Of a DNA stretch of 46,692 bases, positions 17,201 through 24,189 are shown in pieces (position 1 is the first letter of the stretch; each line of letters starts with the position of its first letter). Under the pieces are notes generated by a model. That model saw only the letters and a program-made list of their open reading frames with translations, made no database searches and had not been told where the DNA came from. The DNA is taken from contig JAMCVZ010000049.1 in the NCBI GenBank assembly GCA_023476565.1, positions 1-46,692 of the forward strand, written 5' to 3'. This DNA is from Nitrospirota bacterium (GTDB lineage: Bacteria > Nitrospirota > Thermodesulfovibrionia > Thermodesulfovibrionales > Dissulfurispiraceae). The translations under genes and the position numbers were made by a program.

Positions 17201-18820
17201 TTGCCAGTAATGGGCAGGGAAGGCAATTGTCCTCTTTGCCATGCGCTTAGTCTATCTGAATCTTTCTCCTGTTCACTATCTGCACCATATGCCAAAGAAG
17301 AGATCAGACATTGGGGCTATCGATGGGGTTCTGCCTCTCCATTAAATAATTGGAGCAGGGGGTTACGTCCGCTGCCATTGGTCAATCCTGAAATGGCGAC
17401 AAGATATTGTTACCGTCAGAGTCCAGAAACATTGAACGAGGAAGCAAAGCATTTGGCGAAAATCGATCTCATCCGATCAACAGGTTTGGCCCTCCACGTG
17501 GCAGAACTACACGCGATGACGGGGAGGGACGACTACTGTCTAAAAAAGATCAGGGAGCACGGTGAACCCGAAATACGATGTGAACTGGCTGCTAGTCAAC
17601 TGCTCCTTTTTGGGAATGAGTTTGATCTGGATGTGCGTGTTGAGCTTGTTAAAATTCTCATCCGCGAACTATCGCGATTAAAGGAGCATTCTCCCCATGC
17701 GCCATTGGCAGCTTTGGCAGCAATGTATGGGCTTGGTCTGCTTGACACGACTGCCAAACGCCAAGCCGCCAATGCAGTCATTGAGTATGAGAAAGAAAAA
17801 TTAAACTATGTTACAAAAGTACTATTAGCTTACCTAACCTCAGAGGAGCTAATTAGTCAAGATTCAATCGCCTATAAAATAGGCAAAAGATTGCTTTCGA
17901 CAGCCTCGTGGTCATTATCTCAGCGGTTAACTGCTTGGTTCCTTGAGCATCTTTCACCGCGGGGCAATGCTCACTCCGAGGCGATTCCCTTGCTCATTGA
18001 CGATTTGGCTCAAGCATCCACTATTAATGATGTTCGAATTAAAGACGCTTTGGACAGTTTAGATCATTTGGCGGATATAGTTGATGGCCTTGAAAGCGTC
18101 TTAGTTCGCAAGGAAGCGTCGGATACCTTCGGAGATAAGACTGCTGCGATGAAGAAGAATGCTGAAATGGTCCGTGAATTAATTACTCGCAGTAGCTCCG
18201 ATCGTTTGCAAGCTGGTTGGCGTGAGAACACAAAACACGCACTGGAAACGTATGTGGCATCAATGAAAGCTGTTGCTGATGCTTTCTTTCATCGAATCCC
18301 GCTGACAAAGGAATATTGGAGAGACCGCACTTTTGAGACCAAGGCACTTACTCAGATAATTAAGCGAATTGAGTGGAAGGGAGCTAGCGATGGAAAGGTT
18401 TGTAATGGTAATTTTGTCGAATCGCGTAAGCGTTCAATTAAGTTCAGCTTATCCGGTGCTCTCAATTTTGACAGCAGCTCCGGAGAAGTGTGGATCACTT
18501 GGCATCGTGGGATTGCCGGAATAGTCTTGGATCTTCTGAGAAATGCTGTCTATTCTACGTCTGTAATAATTGATCCTTGGGATCCTGGGCGGCAGGAGTA
18601 CGCTGACCTATGGGTACGTGTCGATTATGAGACAAAAGCTGTCACAATGATTTTTACTAACGCATCGGCATGTAATTCCACAACTGTACTCCCTAAATTG
18701 AAAAAGCACAGATGGTCTCATTTAACTGCAATTGGTGGCAGTGTTGAGCCAATTGATCTGACAGATAAAATTCTTGGCATTCGTATAAGCATCCCTTATG
18801 CAGCTTATTTGGGTGCTTAA
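14216..18820 (+). CDS. Giant STAS-like/GHKL ATPase/phosphoribosyltransferase/GHKL protein (unnamed family)
   Basis: The protein is 1534 residues. Residues ~30-105 resemble a STAS-type sandwich (KVIFDFNSCRWIDPLPLISI). Residues ~215-360 form a GHKL ATPase: N-box VQEMLHNAQEHAYE, G1 box MLDRGVGM, and GGRSTKPERLTRYGGLHLL. Residues ~865-1000 form a type I phosphoribosyltransferase fold with PRPP loop ILLFDDAAITGRTIQDL (~938-955), followed by CPLC and a nearby Cys that could bind zinc. Residues ~1070-1380 are helical, HEAT-like. Residues ~1425-1534 resemble a second, degenerate GHKL fold (AGIVLDLLRNAVYSTS, then LWVRVDYETKAVTMIFTN). A weaker VLVSGSTLAASG at ~692-704 may be another PRPP-loop relic. 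No membrane segment. ATG 14216 has GGAAA 8 nt upstream; a GTG six bases earlier is less likely. I cannot name the family; a sensor-switch producing or releasing a nucleotide signal is inference. Confidence 0.8.
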   Translation: MSKNNPLETVSTPADFGAPIARIIDDQFNITLPKYFRDEGWANGIGLIQEEITRWAAQRALTPRKVIFDFNSCRWIDPLPLISILLEIANAQALDLLVDIRLPIPDAGPAPSEIGPYQQSPNRLLRFLDQEGFLDCLEQLKITRFNQLDQSRENYRNLHVKASYEDARCIPMSLFIVPQEEDSEFAKRSVEILLKGVDSKLASKIAPQTRDRLIYKLRVAVQEMLHNAQEHAYEEETAPRALGLYIRYRTGRLGLDSAGREVYRRHVSEERIRCPQLDVDWLTPRPGCIEVFMLDRGVGMVYRFEQANVQLSDKYKFNQVMQEVFLGGRSTKPERLTRYGGLHLLYNLLNETGDYIRALENHIWFGCSAPIDRPTAVTYSLTEKRSRRQGLAIHLRLGWKEETDYGDRWAKFGEGQQSEVWPELCLDESDCASSFKWFESKKVLDERFGQLKVYGEQSDWILWLVRPHRMKWDILNFLEYKVAPYATDETTLIIADIPSYEAETYAAALDEFKAPGSADWPKKLARIILSTNRWRFATVNYQKHGSRHGFSSLKEDFKKVQIKHPTITPKPQTFRLSVVRWLKWHDSRRLWEEVNHGRSMFIPEKIIWGHDQTGIPVTIGGYLDFPQTTRNSLCAAIYRISLARVLGVLPPHEVDFYPLDRLTLPVLQEIHAVEVYEPATTFPGTRLAIGSVLVSGSTLAASGALSLDLHFFVHNSSPLRKHKPSLLFWLPNQQLSESAPRLSRIGKTAAVAPEGWKSFEIPRFDENGKCIGFRDPQKTYQDWQSSSPVIVKAGHWSYEGHHDFLTLNIAAAVEAAFLEKNDLARFLILTILPFIGIDKSHIDKNWHRLLDDHFGKNSSRSSNQAKYGLLVYRSHPTSELVVRKLLNLLTPQGRQLAMTRISPILPIRVRWSGSSLLIPPLMRQEIRSALIVDNQMRPILLFDDAAITGRTIQDLRAALSALGATPIKTMVIVNRLRQPADGYKEERVDYYWRLDLPVMGREGNCPLCHALSLSESFSCSLSAPYAKEEIRHWGYRWGSASPLNNWSRGLRPLPLVNPEMATRYCYRQSPETLNEEAKHLAKIDLIRSTGLALHVAELHAMTGRDDYCLKKIREHGEPEIRCELAASQLLLFGNEFDLDVRVELVKILIRELSRLKEHSPHAPLAALAAMYGLGLLDTTAKRQAANAVIEYEKEKLNYVTKVLLAYLTSEELISQDSIAYKIGKRLLSTASWSLSQRLTAWFLEHLSPRGNAHSEAIPLLIDDLAQASTINDVRIKDALDSLDHLADIVDGLESVLVRKEASDTFGDKTAAMKKNAEMVRELITRSSSDRLQAGWRENTKHALETYVASMKAVADAFFHRIPLTKEYWRDRTFETKALTQIIKRIEWKGASDGKVCNGNFVESRKRSIKFSLSGALNFDSSSGEVWITWHRGIAGIVLDLLRNAVYSTSVIIDPWDPGRQEYADLWVRVDYETKAVTMIFTNASACNSTTVLPKLKKHRWSHLTAIGGSVEPIDLTDKILGIRISIPYAAYLGA

Positions 18821-18832
18821 AAAGGAGGCAAA

Positions 18833-20302
18833 GTGGCTTACAGAATAATGATAATTGACGACGCACCGAGTCGCCGAAAAGAACAATACATGGAAGTTTT
18901 CTCTATCCCGGAATTTGAGCCGTTGTATATATGGACCCACAGGGATTTTGAAAAATATCGAAATACACCAGTTGATGGTTATGTCATTGATGTGTTTCTC
19001 GATGAAGGCGATTGGTCAAATATTAACGCGGCTGAACTATTAAAGTCATCTATACAAGAGGCACCCCGTGCTGCCCCGATTTTTCTCATTAGTCAGCTGT
19101 GGGGTGACGAAAGAGTTCTTGAAATCCTCAAGCAAGTCGGAGAGTCGTCAGCCAAAGTGGTCCAGTACCTTGCTTGGAGCGAGTTCATACAAGCCACAGG
19201 ACAGGACGAGGCAGCTAAGGCCAGAATGGATGCGCTACGTAACAAGCTTTTATTTGAGCTTGACCATTGGCATGGGCGAAGCGGCTTTAGACCTAACCCT
19301 GACGATGCCATTCGTATCCTTCTTCTGGCAGACGTTCAGTTTGGTGATCCTGCGACAGATCCAAAAGCCACATTCGCTGAGCACTGGATTGTCCGTGCAT
19401 TAAGACAAGAGGGTCTATTGCCGGACCTGATAGTTGTGGCGGGTGACTTAAGCCACAGTGGGAGGCCTGATCAGTTTCTGCTTGCCGAAGAGCGGCTTGC
19501 TCTCGATCTTATTGGTCCACTATGGGGCAACACTAACATTGAACGAATGCGTGATAGAATTGTTCTCGTGCCTGGAAATCACGACGTCAATTTACGGTTC
19601 TCCGCATGTGACAAGCGTAAATTTAACTTGGAAACTAAAGATTTTGAGACTGACAATGTCCCTGCATATGTGGCCGGTTCTACGCATTCTCCGCGACACC
19701 ACGACTATGCGCTTGAACCTTTTCGTCGCTTTGCTCATCGTCTCACGAGCGATAGGAACTGGGCTATTTCATCAAGTTTGTCATGGGTCGATCGCCGTTT
19801 CCTACACTGCGGTATTCGTTTTTTTGTCATGAACAGTGTAGCTGAACTTGGCGCGGACACTCCAGATCATGCATCCTTTAGCGAATCTGCTCTGAGAGAA
19901 ATAAATCGTAGTCTCGGAGACGACGATCCTGAAGCAGTATTTAGTATTGCTATATCCCATCATGGCCTTCGTTCAGAAGGTGCCTCCACAAAGGAGCGTC
20001 AGGTGGATAATTGGCTTACTGTAGGGCGTGATGTCTTCTCGATGCACAAGATTCGTCTTTGGCTTTATGGGCACTACCATGAATTTGATGCTCGTTCACT
20101 CAATAGCGAACCGTTCGACAAAGCACCACTTTGGCTTGTGCAAGCACCTACTTCAAGAATCGGCTTCTCAACCCGTGGATTTTGCGTTATAGAACTTATC
20201 AGGGAGAAAGGCAACGTCATTGATGCCCATGCTCACCATTATGTCCTTGAAAAAAGCACTACAACAAAGAAAAGTATACGGAAAGTCTTTGCTAAAGGGT
20301 AA
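18833..20302 (+). CDS. Receiver-like domain fused to calcineurin-type metallophosphoesterase
   Basis: The 489-residue protein has a receiver-like N-terminus (~3-120): acidic pair IIDDAP (D9, D10), candidate phospho-acceptor D53 in YVIDVFLDEGD, and FLIS at ~84-87. The usual Lys is not obvious. Residues ~160-440 are a calcineurin-like phosphoesterase: LLLADVQFG (D167, with Gln where the first His usually stands), VVAGDLSHSG, VPGNHD, ISHHGL and YGHYHE. It would hydrolyse a phosphodiester, perhaps a cyclic nucleotide or nucleic acid. It starts at a GTG with AAAGGAGG 5 nt upstream, 12 nt after the giant gene, so the two form a transcription unit. The receiver half suggests phospho-relay or docking control by the GHKL partner (inference). 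Confidence 0.82.
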   Translation: MAYRIMIIDDAPSRRKEQYMEVFSIPEFEPLYIWTHRDFEKYRNTPVDGYVIDVFLDEGDWSNINAAELLKSSIQEAPRAAPIFLISQLWGDERVLEILKQVGESSAKVVQYLAWSEFIQATGQDEAAKARMDALRNKLLFELDHWHGRSGFRPNPDDAIRILLLADVQFGDPATDPKATFAEHWIVRALRQEGLLPDLIVVAGDLSHSGRPDQFLLAEERLALDLIGPLWGNTNIERMRDRIVLVPGNHDVNLRFSACDKRKFNLETKDFETDNVPAYVAGSTHSPRHHDYALEPFRRFAHRLTSDRNWAISSSLSWVDRRFLHCGIRFFVMNSVAELGADTPDHASFSESALREINRSLGDDDPEAVFSIAISHHGLRSEGASTKERQVDNWLTVGRDVFSMHKIRLWLYGHYHEFDARSLNSEPFDKAPLWLVQAPTSRIGFSTRGFCVIELIREKGNVIDAHAHHYVLEKSTTTKKSIRKVFAKG

Positions 20303-20321
20303 CAATTTATTGACGTATTTC

Positions 20322-20732
20322 TTAGATTAGATCTTCAAGAAACTTTTTAATTTGTAGTAGATTCCTTTCGCACGGCTTCACTCGTCCGCTCAACCAGTCC
20401 TCTAACTGCTCCGGGTCCCGGCCCATAAGCGGCCCCAGCCGTCTCAGTGAAAGGCCTGTGACCTTCTTGAAGTAAGCCAGTCTTCCCACAGGATCGTCAG
20501 GACACTCCCAGGGCACATATCCGAGAAAAGCGAGGACGGCCGGAATGTGGATCAACTCCGGCTCGGTCCCGTGCTCCCAATTCCACACGGTGGATTCGGT
20601 AACGCCGATCTCGACGGCAACTTCGATCTGCAGCAGGCCCAAGTCAAGGCGTCTCTTCCTGATGTGCTCTCCGAGGGACCGGGGTTCTAAAGGGTAGCCC
20701 TTGGGTGGTATAATACGGCGTGGCAACGTCAT
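20322..20732 (-). CDS. Helix-turn-helix protein (XRE-like) at the island's right end
   Basis: The product has the pattern LGEHIRKRRLDLGLLQIEVA, then GVTESTVWNWEHG, IPAVLAFLGY and a C-terminal second helical repeat (LSLRRLGPLMGRDPEQLEDWL). This is a widespread solitary HTH family with two helix-turn-helix-like modules. The likely start is the Met at 20732 (136 aa), because the longer frame to 20798 runs into direct repeat B and is non-native. It is convergent with the cassette (19-nt gap). Its upstream region is cut after ~32 bases by the repeat, so the native promoter is probably gone. It might regulate the cassette or be a passenger. Confidence 0.72.
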   Translation of the reverse strand: MTLPRRIIPPKGYPLEPRSLGEHIRKRRLDLGLLQIEVAVEIGVTESTVWNWEHGTEPELIHIPAVLAFLGYVPWECPDDPVGRLAYFKKVTGLSLRRLGPLMGRDPEQLEDWLSGRVKPCERNLLQIKKFLEDLI

Positions 20733-20764
20733 CCTATATTGCGGATACTTTGCAAAGGTGTCCA

Positions 20765-21247
20765 AACCCCTGCCCCTGCGGCTATTTCGGAGACTCACGC
20801 CACCAGTGCACCTGCACTCCCGGCATGATAAACAGGTACAGGTCGAGAGTCTCAGGCCCGCTCATGGATCGTATCGATATACATCTGGATGTCCCTGCCG
20901 TGCCTTACAAGGACCTTTCAAACGATTATTCGGGGGAAAAATCATGGCTTATACGGCAAAGGGTCACTGAAGCACGGGAAAGGCAGCTCAGAAGATTCGA
21001 GGGCGATAAAATATTCGCCAACGGCCAGATGAAGACACGGCATATGAAAAAACATTGCACTCTTACGGAAGATGCGCGCACCCTCCTTGATGCCGCCATG
21101 CAGAAGCTCGGCTTAAGCGCACGGGCATACTCGAGGATATTGAAGGTATCGAGGACTATTGCCGACCTGGACCGTTCAGATGATATACACAATCACCATG
21201 TGGCGGAAGCAATACAATACAGAACTCTGGACAGAGGACAAATATGA
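20765..21247 (+). pseudogene. comM C-terminal fragment (right copy)
   Basis: The block encodes the last ~160 residues of ComM ([13 protein letters not shown] through the final LDRGQI) with no N-terminus. An open frame reaches back to an ATG at 20720 within the island, giving a chimeric 175-codon frame whose first ~15 residues are not ComM. It is a remnant of the duplicated target, not a functional gene. An extended -10 (TGGTATAAT, 20706-20714) happens to precede it. Confidence 0.88.
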
Positions 21248-21347
21248 GAGACAAACACTAAATTCTAAAATCTAAACCCTAAACACGAAGCTCTAAACAC
21301 CTCTTTTTAGGATTTCGTGCTTCGGATTTGGAATTTGTTTTTTATTG
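20765..21347. repeat. Direct repeat copy B: comM 3' end plus heptad palindrome (right flank of island)
   Basis: This copy is 583 bp and matches 12625-13214, minus one CCCTAAA heptad and with two base changes near its left end. It ends one base before the AGGAGG of the GalT-like gene, which shows that this intergenic sequence is the native comM downstream region. Copy A therefore lost its native right neighbour when the island arrived. Confidence 0.92.
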
Positions 21348-21357
21348 AGGAGGCAAC

Positions 21358-22365
21358 GTGCCTGAACTTAGATTAAACCTTATAACACGGGAATGGGTTA
21401 TGGTCGAAAAGAGCACCGCTGTCGATCCCGCGGATTTTCTTGAAAAGAACATACTGAGAAAGCTGCCGGAATATCTCGGGACCTGCCACTTCTGCCTGGG
21501 AAATGAAAAGATAATACCTGATGAGGTATATCGTATCCAGGATGAGAGCGGATGGAAGGTAAGGGTCGTGCGGAACAAGTTTTCAAAGCTTTCTGAAGAG
21601 GGACACCAGGTAAGGTGGAGTGACAAATTGCAAAGGTCGGCCAACGGGGTCGGCGTACATGAGATCATCATAGAAACGCCCTTTCACAACTTTACTACAG
21701 CAAACCTGCAGGCCGCTCAGTTGAAAGCAGTTATCGAAACATACAAGAAACGCCTTATCGAGATATACAACGATCCGCGGGTCGATTATGTAGTCATATT
21801 CAAAAACAGCGGAACCAGATCCGGCACGTCTTTCGAGCATTCGCTTACCCAGATGGTGGGCATACCGGTGATGCCTCTCCAGATAAGGGACAGGATCGAG
21901 GCATACATGAGATTTTTCGATGACACAGGGGAGTGCCTGATGTGCAAGATGCTCGGCGAGGAGCTGCAAAACGGCTCAAGGGTGCTTGTTGATTCCGAAC
22001 ATTTCGTATCCTTCGTCCCTTATGCAGCCCTGTCGCCTTTCCATGTCTGGATATTCCCGAAAAGGCACTCGGGTTCGATTGCGGACATCAGGAATGAGGA
22101 GATGTGGGACTTTGCATCAAACCTTAAGGCAACCATGTCAAGACTGTATCACGGCCTTGAGAACCCGGATTTCAATTATGCCATAAGGTCAGGTAGGCCC
22201 GATAATGCAAATTCGAAGTTTATCCACTGGTATCTCTCCATCGTGCCGCGGATAGGGTATACCTCCGGATTCGAGATCGCCAGCGGCATGTACATAAACC
22301 CGGTGCAGCCCGAAGCAAGCGCCCAATACCTGCGGGATGTGAAAATACCGGAAGAACATACATAA
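21358..22365 (+). CDS. GalT-like nucleotidyltransferase lacking the catalytic HPH motif
   Basis: The 335-residue protein aligns in outline with galactose-1-phosphate uridylyltransferase. It opens ELRLNLITREWVMVE, has the zinc-type pair CHFC (~residues 43-46), FKNSGTRSGTSFEH, a second CLMC, FPYAALSPFHVWIFPKRH and the closing FIHWYLSIVPR. GalT enzymes carry HPHxQ with the second His as nucleophile; here the motif is HSLTQ, so the nucleophile is Leu. It may have lost transferase activity, use another residue, or do another job. GTG start with AGGAGG 5 nt upstream. Probably once downstream of comM without the island. Followed by 80 nt of non-coding sequence. Confidence 0.8.
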   Translation: MPELRLNLITREWVMVEKSTAVDPADFLEKNILRKLPEYLGTCHFCLGNEKIIPDEVYRIQDESGWKVRVVRNKFSKLSEEGHQVRWSDKLQRSANGVGVHEIIIETPFHNFTTANLQAAQLKAVIETYKKRLIEIYNDPRVDYVVIFKNSGTRSGTSFEHSLTQMVGIPVMPLQIRDRIEAYMRFFDDTGECLMCKMLGEELQNGSRVLVDSEHFVSFVPYAALSPFHVWIFPKRHSGSIADIRNEEMWDFASNLKATMSRLYHGLENPDFNYAIRSGRPDNANSKFIHWYLSIVPRIGYTSGFEIASGMYINPVQPEASAQYLRDVKIPEEHT

Positions 22366-22446
22366 GGCGCTTTGCCCTAACTAATAACCATCCGAATTCA
22401 TCAGGAGCTGGTTCTCTTTTGACCGTGCTTCGCCGATGCTCGTCAC

Positions 22447-22674
22447 TTAGATCGCCGGCTGGCCCAGCACAGGGCACTTTGCCTCGCATATCCCGCAACC
22501 GATACAGAGCTCAAGATCAACCCTCGGCTGCTTCACCAGCACTTCCCTACCCTGCCTGCCTTTCACTATTACTTCATCGAACCATATGGCCTTCTTCGGG
22601 GTGGGGCAGACCTCCTCGCAGACGATACACGGTGTCGCATGGGCATGGGGCAGGCATCTTCCTTTATCGATCAT
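22447..22674 (-). CDS. Small 4Fe-4S ferredoxin-like protein
   Basis: The 75-residue product has a partial first cluster motif (CIVCEEVCPTPKKAI) and a complete second one (CIGCGICEAKCPV). Its start overlaps the preceding ferredoxin-type gene by 11 nt, so the two are translationally coupled. The two together resemble the C-terminal part of NapG/NapH-like membrane ferredoxins, here split into two frames. It is likely an electron-transfer subunit. Its operon partner has lost its 5' half, so function is doubtful. Confidence 0.72.
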   Translation of the reverse strand: MIDKGRCLPHAHATPCIVCEEVCPTPKKAIWFDEVIVKGRQGREVLVKQPRVDLELCIGCGICEAKCPVLGQPAI

Positions 22675-23284
22675 TGCAGTGGCCGATCCTTACCTTCGCT
22701 TTTTCTTTCAGCTCGAGCTTCCTGATTGCGCCTGTAGGACAGACCTGCCCGCACAGGGTGCACCGGTACTCACAATACCCGATCCTCGGAATAAGTACGG
22801 GAGACCATATGCCCTCAAGACCGGCCTCGAGCAAAGCAGGCTGAAGCCCGTTGGTTATGCATACCTTCATACACTCGCCGCATTTAACACACCGTTTCAG
22901 AAATTCCTTCTCTTCGAGGGAGCCCGGCGGCCTGAGGAGTCTCGGATTGGGAACCCCTGTCTTCAAAAGCGGAGTCGTCTTCAATAAAGGGACGGCAACA
23001 ACGCCGGCAAGCATTGAAGTGACAACACGCCGCCTTCCCAGATCCAGTGCCGCAGCAGATTTCTTTCCGGAGAACCCGAAACTGACGGCCTTCTTCGGGC
23101 ATATATCATCGCAGTTCCGGCAGCAACAGCACTCAGCATCTTTCCATTCCTCTTTTTTGTCAGGGTCAGCGCCTCCCTGGCAGACCGAAGCGCACGCGCC
23201 GCACGAATTACACTCCTCGCTTACCGACCTCTTGAGCAGGGAGAATCTCGAAAACACGCCGAGCAGGGCGCCGAGCGGACAGTA
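22664..23284 (-). pseudogene. 5'-truncated NapH/NapG-like polyferredoxin
   Basis: The open frame starts abruptly at YCPLGALLGVFSRFSLLK, the loop that normally follows the last membrane helices of NapH-like 4Fe-4S membrane proteins. It is immediately preceded by an in-frame TGA, and no upstream membrane segments exist. After that come CNSCGACASVC, CCCRNCDDICP, a Tat-like internal segment (RRRVVTSMLAGVVAVPLL), CVKCGECMKVC and CTLCGQVCP clusters. A GTG at 23257 might start a 197-residue remnant. Intact relatives are ~450-500 residues with N-terminal membrane helices. The 5' half was apparently lost in a deletion that joined this point to the kdsA promoter region. Confidence 0.72.
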
Positions 23285-23304
23285 TCACATAGAAACCTCT
23301 TTAA

Positions 23305-23313
23305 TGATATAAT
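23305..23313 (+). promoter_or_regulatory. Extended -10 promoter of the kdsA operon
   Basis: TGATATAAT is a perfect extended -10, 25 nt before the kdsA ATG. No good -35 is visible. It lies only ~20 bases from the truncated end of the ferredoxin gene. Confidence 0.55.
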
Positions 23314-23337
23314 ACACGGTAAATTGATGGCTGCTTT

Positions 23338-24189
23338 ATGGAAATAAAAACAAACAGCGTGAGCATAGGCGATGGCAATCTCCCTGTAATCATTGCAGGG
23401 CCGTGCGTGATCGAGAGCGAAGATATAACTCTTTATACAGCCGAAAGATTGAAAGGAATATGTGCTGCCGTGGGACTTCCCCTCGTCTTTAAAAGCTCTT
23501 ATGATAAGGCGAACCGCACTTCCGTTAATGCATACAGAGGCCCCGGTGTCGATAAAGGGCTGAGGATATTGGCCGGGATAAGGGACAGACTCAATATCCC
23601 AGTACTAGCGGATGTCCATTCCGTCGACGAGATCAGGGCCGCTTCGGAAGCGCTCGATATACTGCAACTCCCCGCATTCCTGTGCAGGCAGACAGACCTG
23701 ATCCTTGCCGCCTCCGGCACCGGCAAGCCGGTGAATATTAAAAAAGGTCAGTTCCTCGCTCCCTGGGATGTAAAAAATATCATAGAGAAATTCACATCGA
23801 CCGGAAACAAAAAGTTATTTCTCACAGAGAGGGGCACTTCATTCGGCTACAATAACCTCGTCGTCGATTTCAGGGGGCTGCCCATTATGCGCTCCTTCGG
23901 CTATCCGGTAATATTCGATGTAACCCACAGCCTTCAGCTTCCGGGCGGCCAGGGGAGTTCTTCAGGCGGCCAGAGGGAATTTGCCGGGCCCTTTGCACGG
24001 GCCGCGGTAGCTGTCGGAGTCGACGGCCTGTTCATGGAGGTCCATCCCGAGCCTGAGAAGGCCCTGTGCGACGGCCCCAATATGATACCTTTGGACAGCC
24101 TGGCACGGTTGCTGAGATCGGTAAAGGCTATTCACGACCTTATGGCAGAACAAAAATCCACGGGAGGAGGAGAATCTCATGCCGTCTAA
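23338..24189 (+). CDS. kdsA: 3-deoxy-8-phosphooctulonate synthase, metal-dependent type
   Basis: The 283-residue enzyme condenses phosphoenolpyruvate and arabinose 5-phosphate to Kdo-8-phosphate for lipid A-core assembly. Signatures are IIAGPCVIESED near the N-terminus, VFKSSYDKANR, LPAFLCRQTDL, KKGQFLAPWD, TERGTSFGYNNLVVDF, THSLQLPGG and MEVHPEPEKALCDGPN. The Cys in AGPC, with the later His, Glu and Asp, are the ligands of the metal-dependent class (as in Aquifex); the metal-free E. coli type has Asn there. The first gene of a long envelope operon, overlapping the next gene by 11 nt. Confidence 0.95.
   Translation: MEIKTNSVSIGDGNLPVIIAGPCVIESEDITLYTAERLKGICAAVGLPLVFKSSYDKANRTSVNAYRGPGVDKGLRILAGIRDRLNIPVLADVHSVDEIRAASEALDILQLPAFLCRQTDLILAASGTGKPVNIKKGQFLAPWDVKNIIEKFTSTGNKKLFLTERGTSFGYNNLVVDFRGLPIMRSFGYPVIFDVTHSLQLPGGQGSSSGGQREFAGPFARAAVAVGVDGLFMEVHPEPEKALCDGPNMIPLDSLARLLRSVKAIHDLMAEQKSTGGGESHAV

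Larger units (their letters stand above)
13215..20764. mobile_element. Genomic island inserted at the 3' end of comM
   Basis: About 7.55 kb lies between two ~590-bp direct copies of the comM 3' end. It carries a toxin-antitoxin pair, the 1534-aa GHKL/PRTase gene, the receiver-phosphoesterase gene and a HTH gene. No integrase, transposase or tRNA is visible. Recombination between the repeats would delete about 8.1 kb and leave comM directly before the GalT-like gene, presumably the ancestral order. The core genes use CGC/CGT for Arg and many TTG/CTT Leu codons, unlike the AGG/AGA- and ATA-rich neighbours, which suggests transfer. Confidence 0.75.

Noticed and set aside
13215-20764. Integrase or transposase within the island
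   Set aside because: None found on either strand by motif reading; the large genes account for nearly all the space.
20720-21247. 175-codon open frame at the island's right end as a new gene
   Set aside because: All but the first ~15 residues are the comM 3' end; it is a chimera across a repeat junction.
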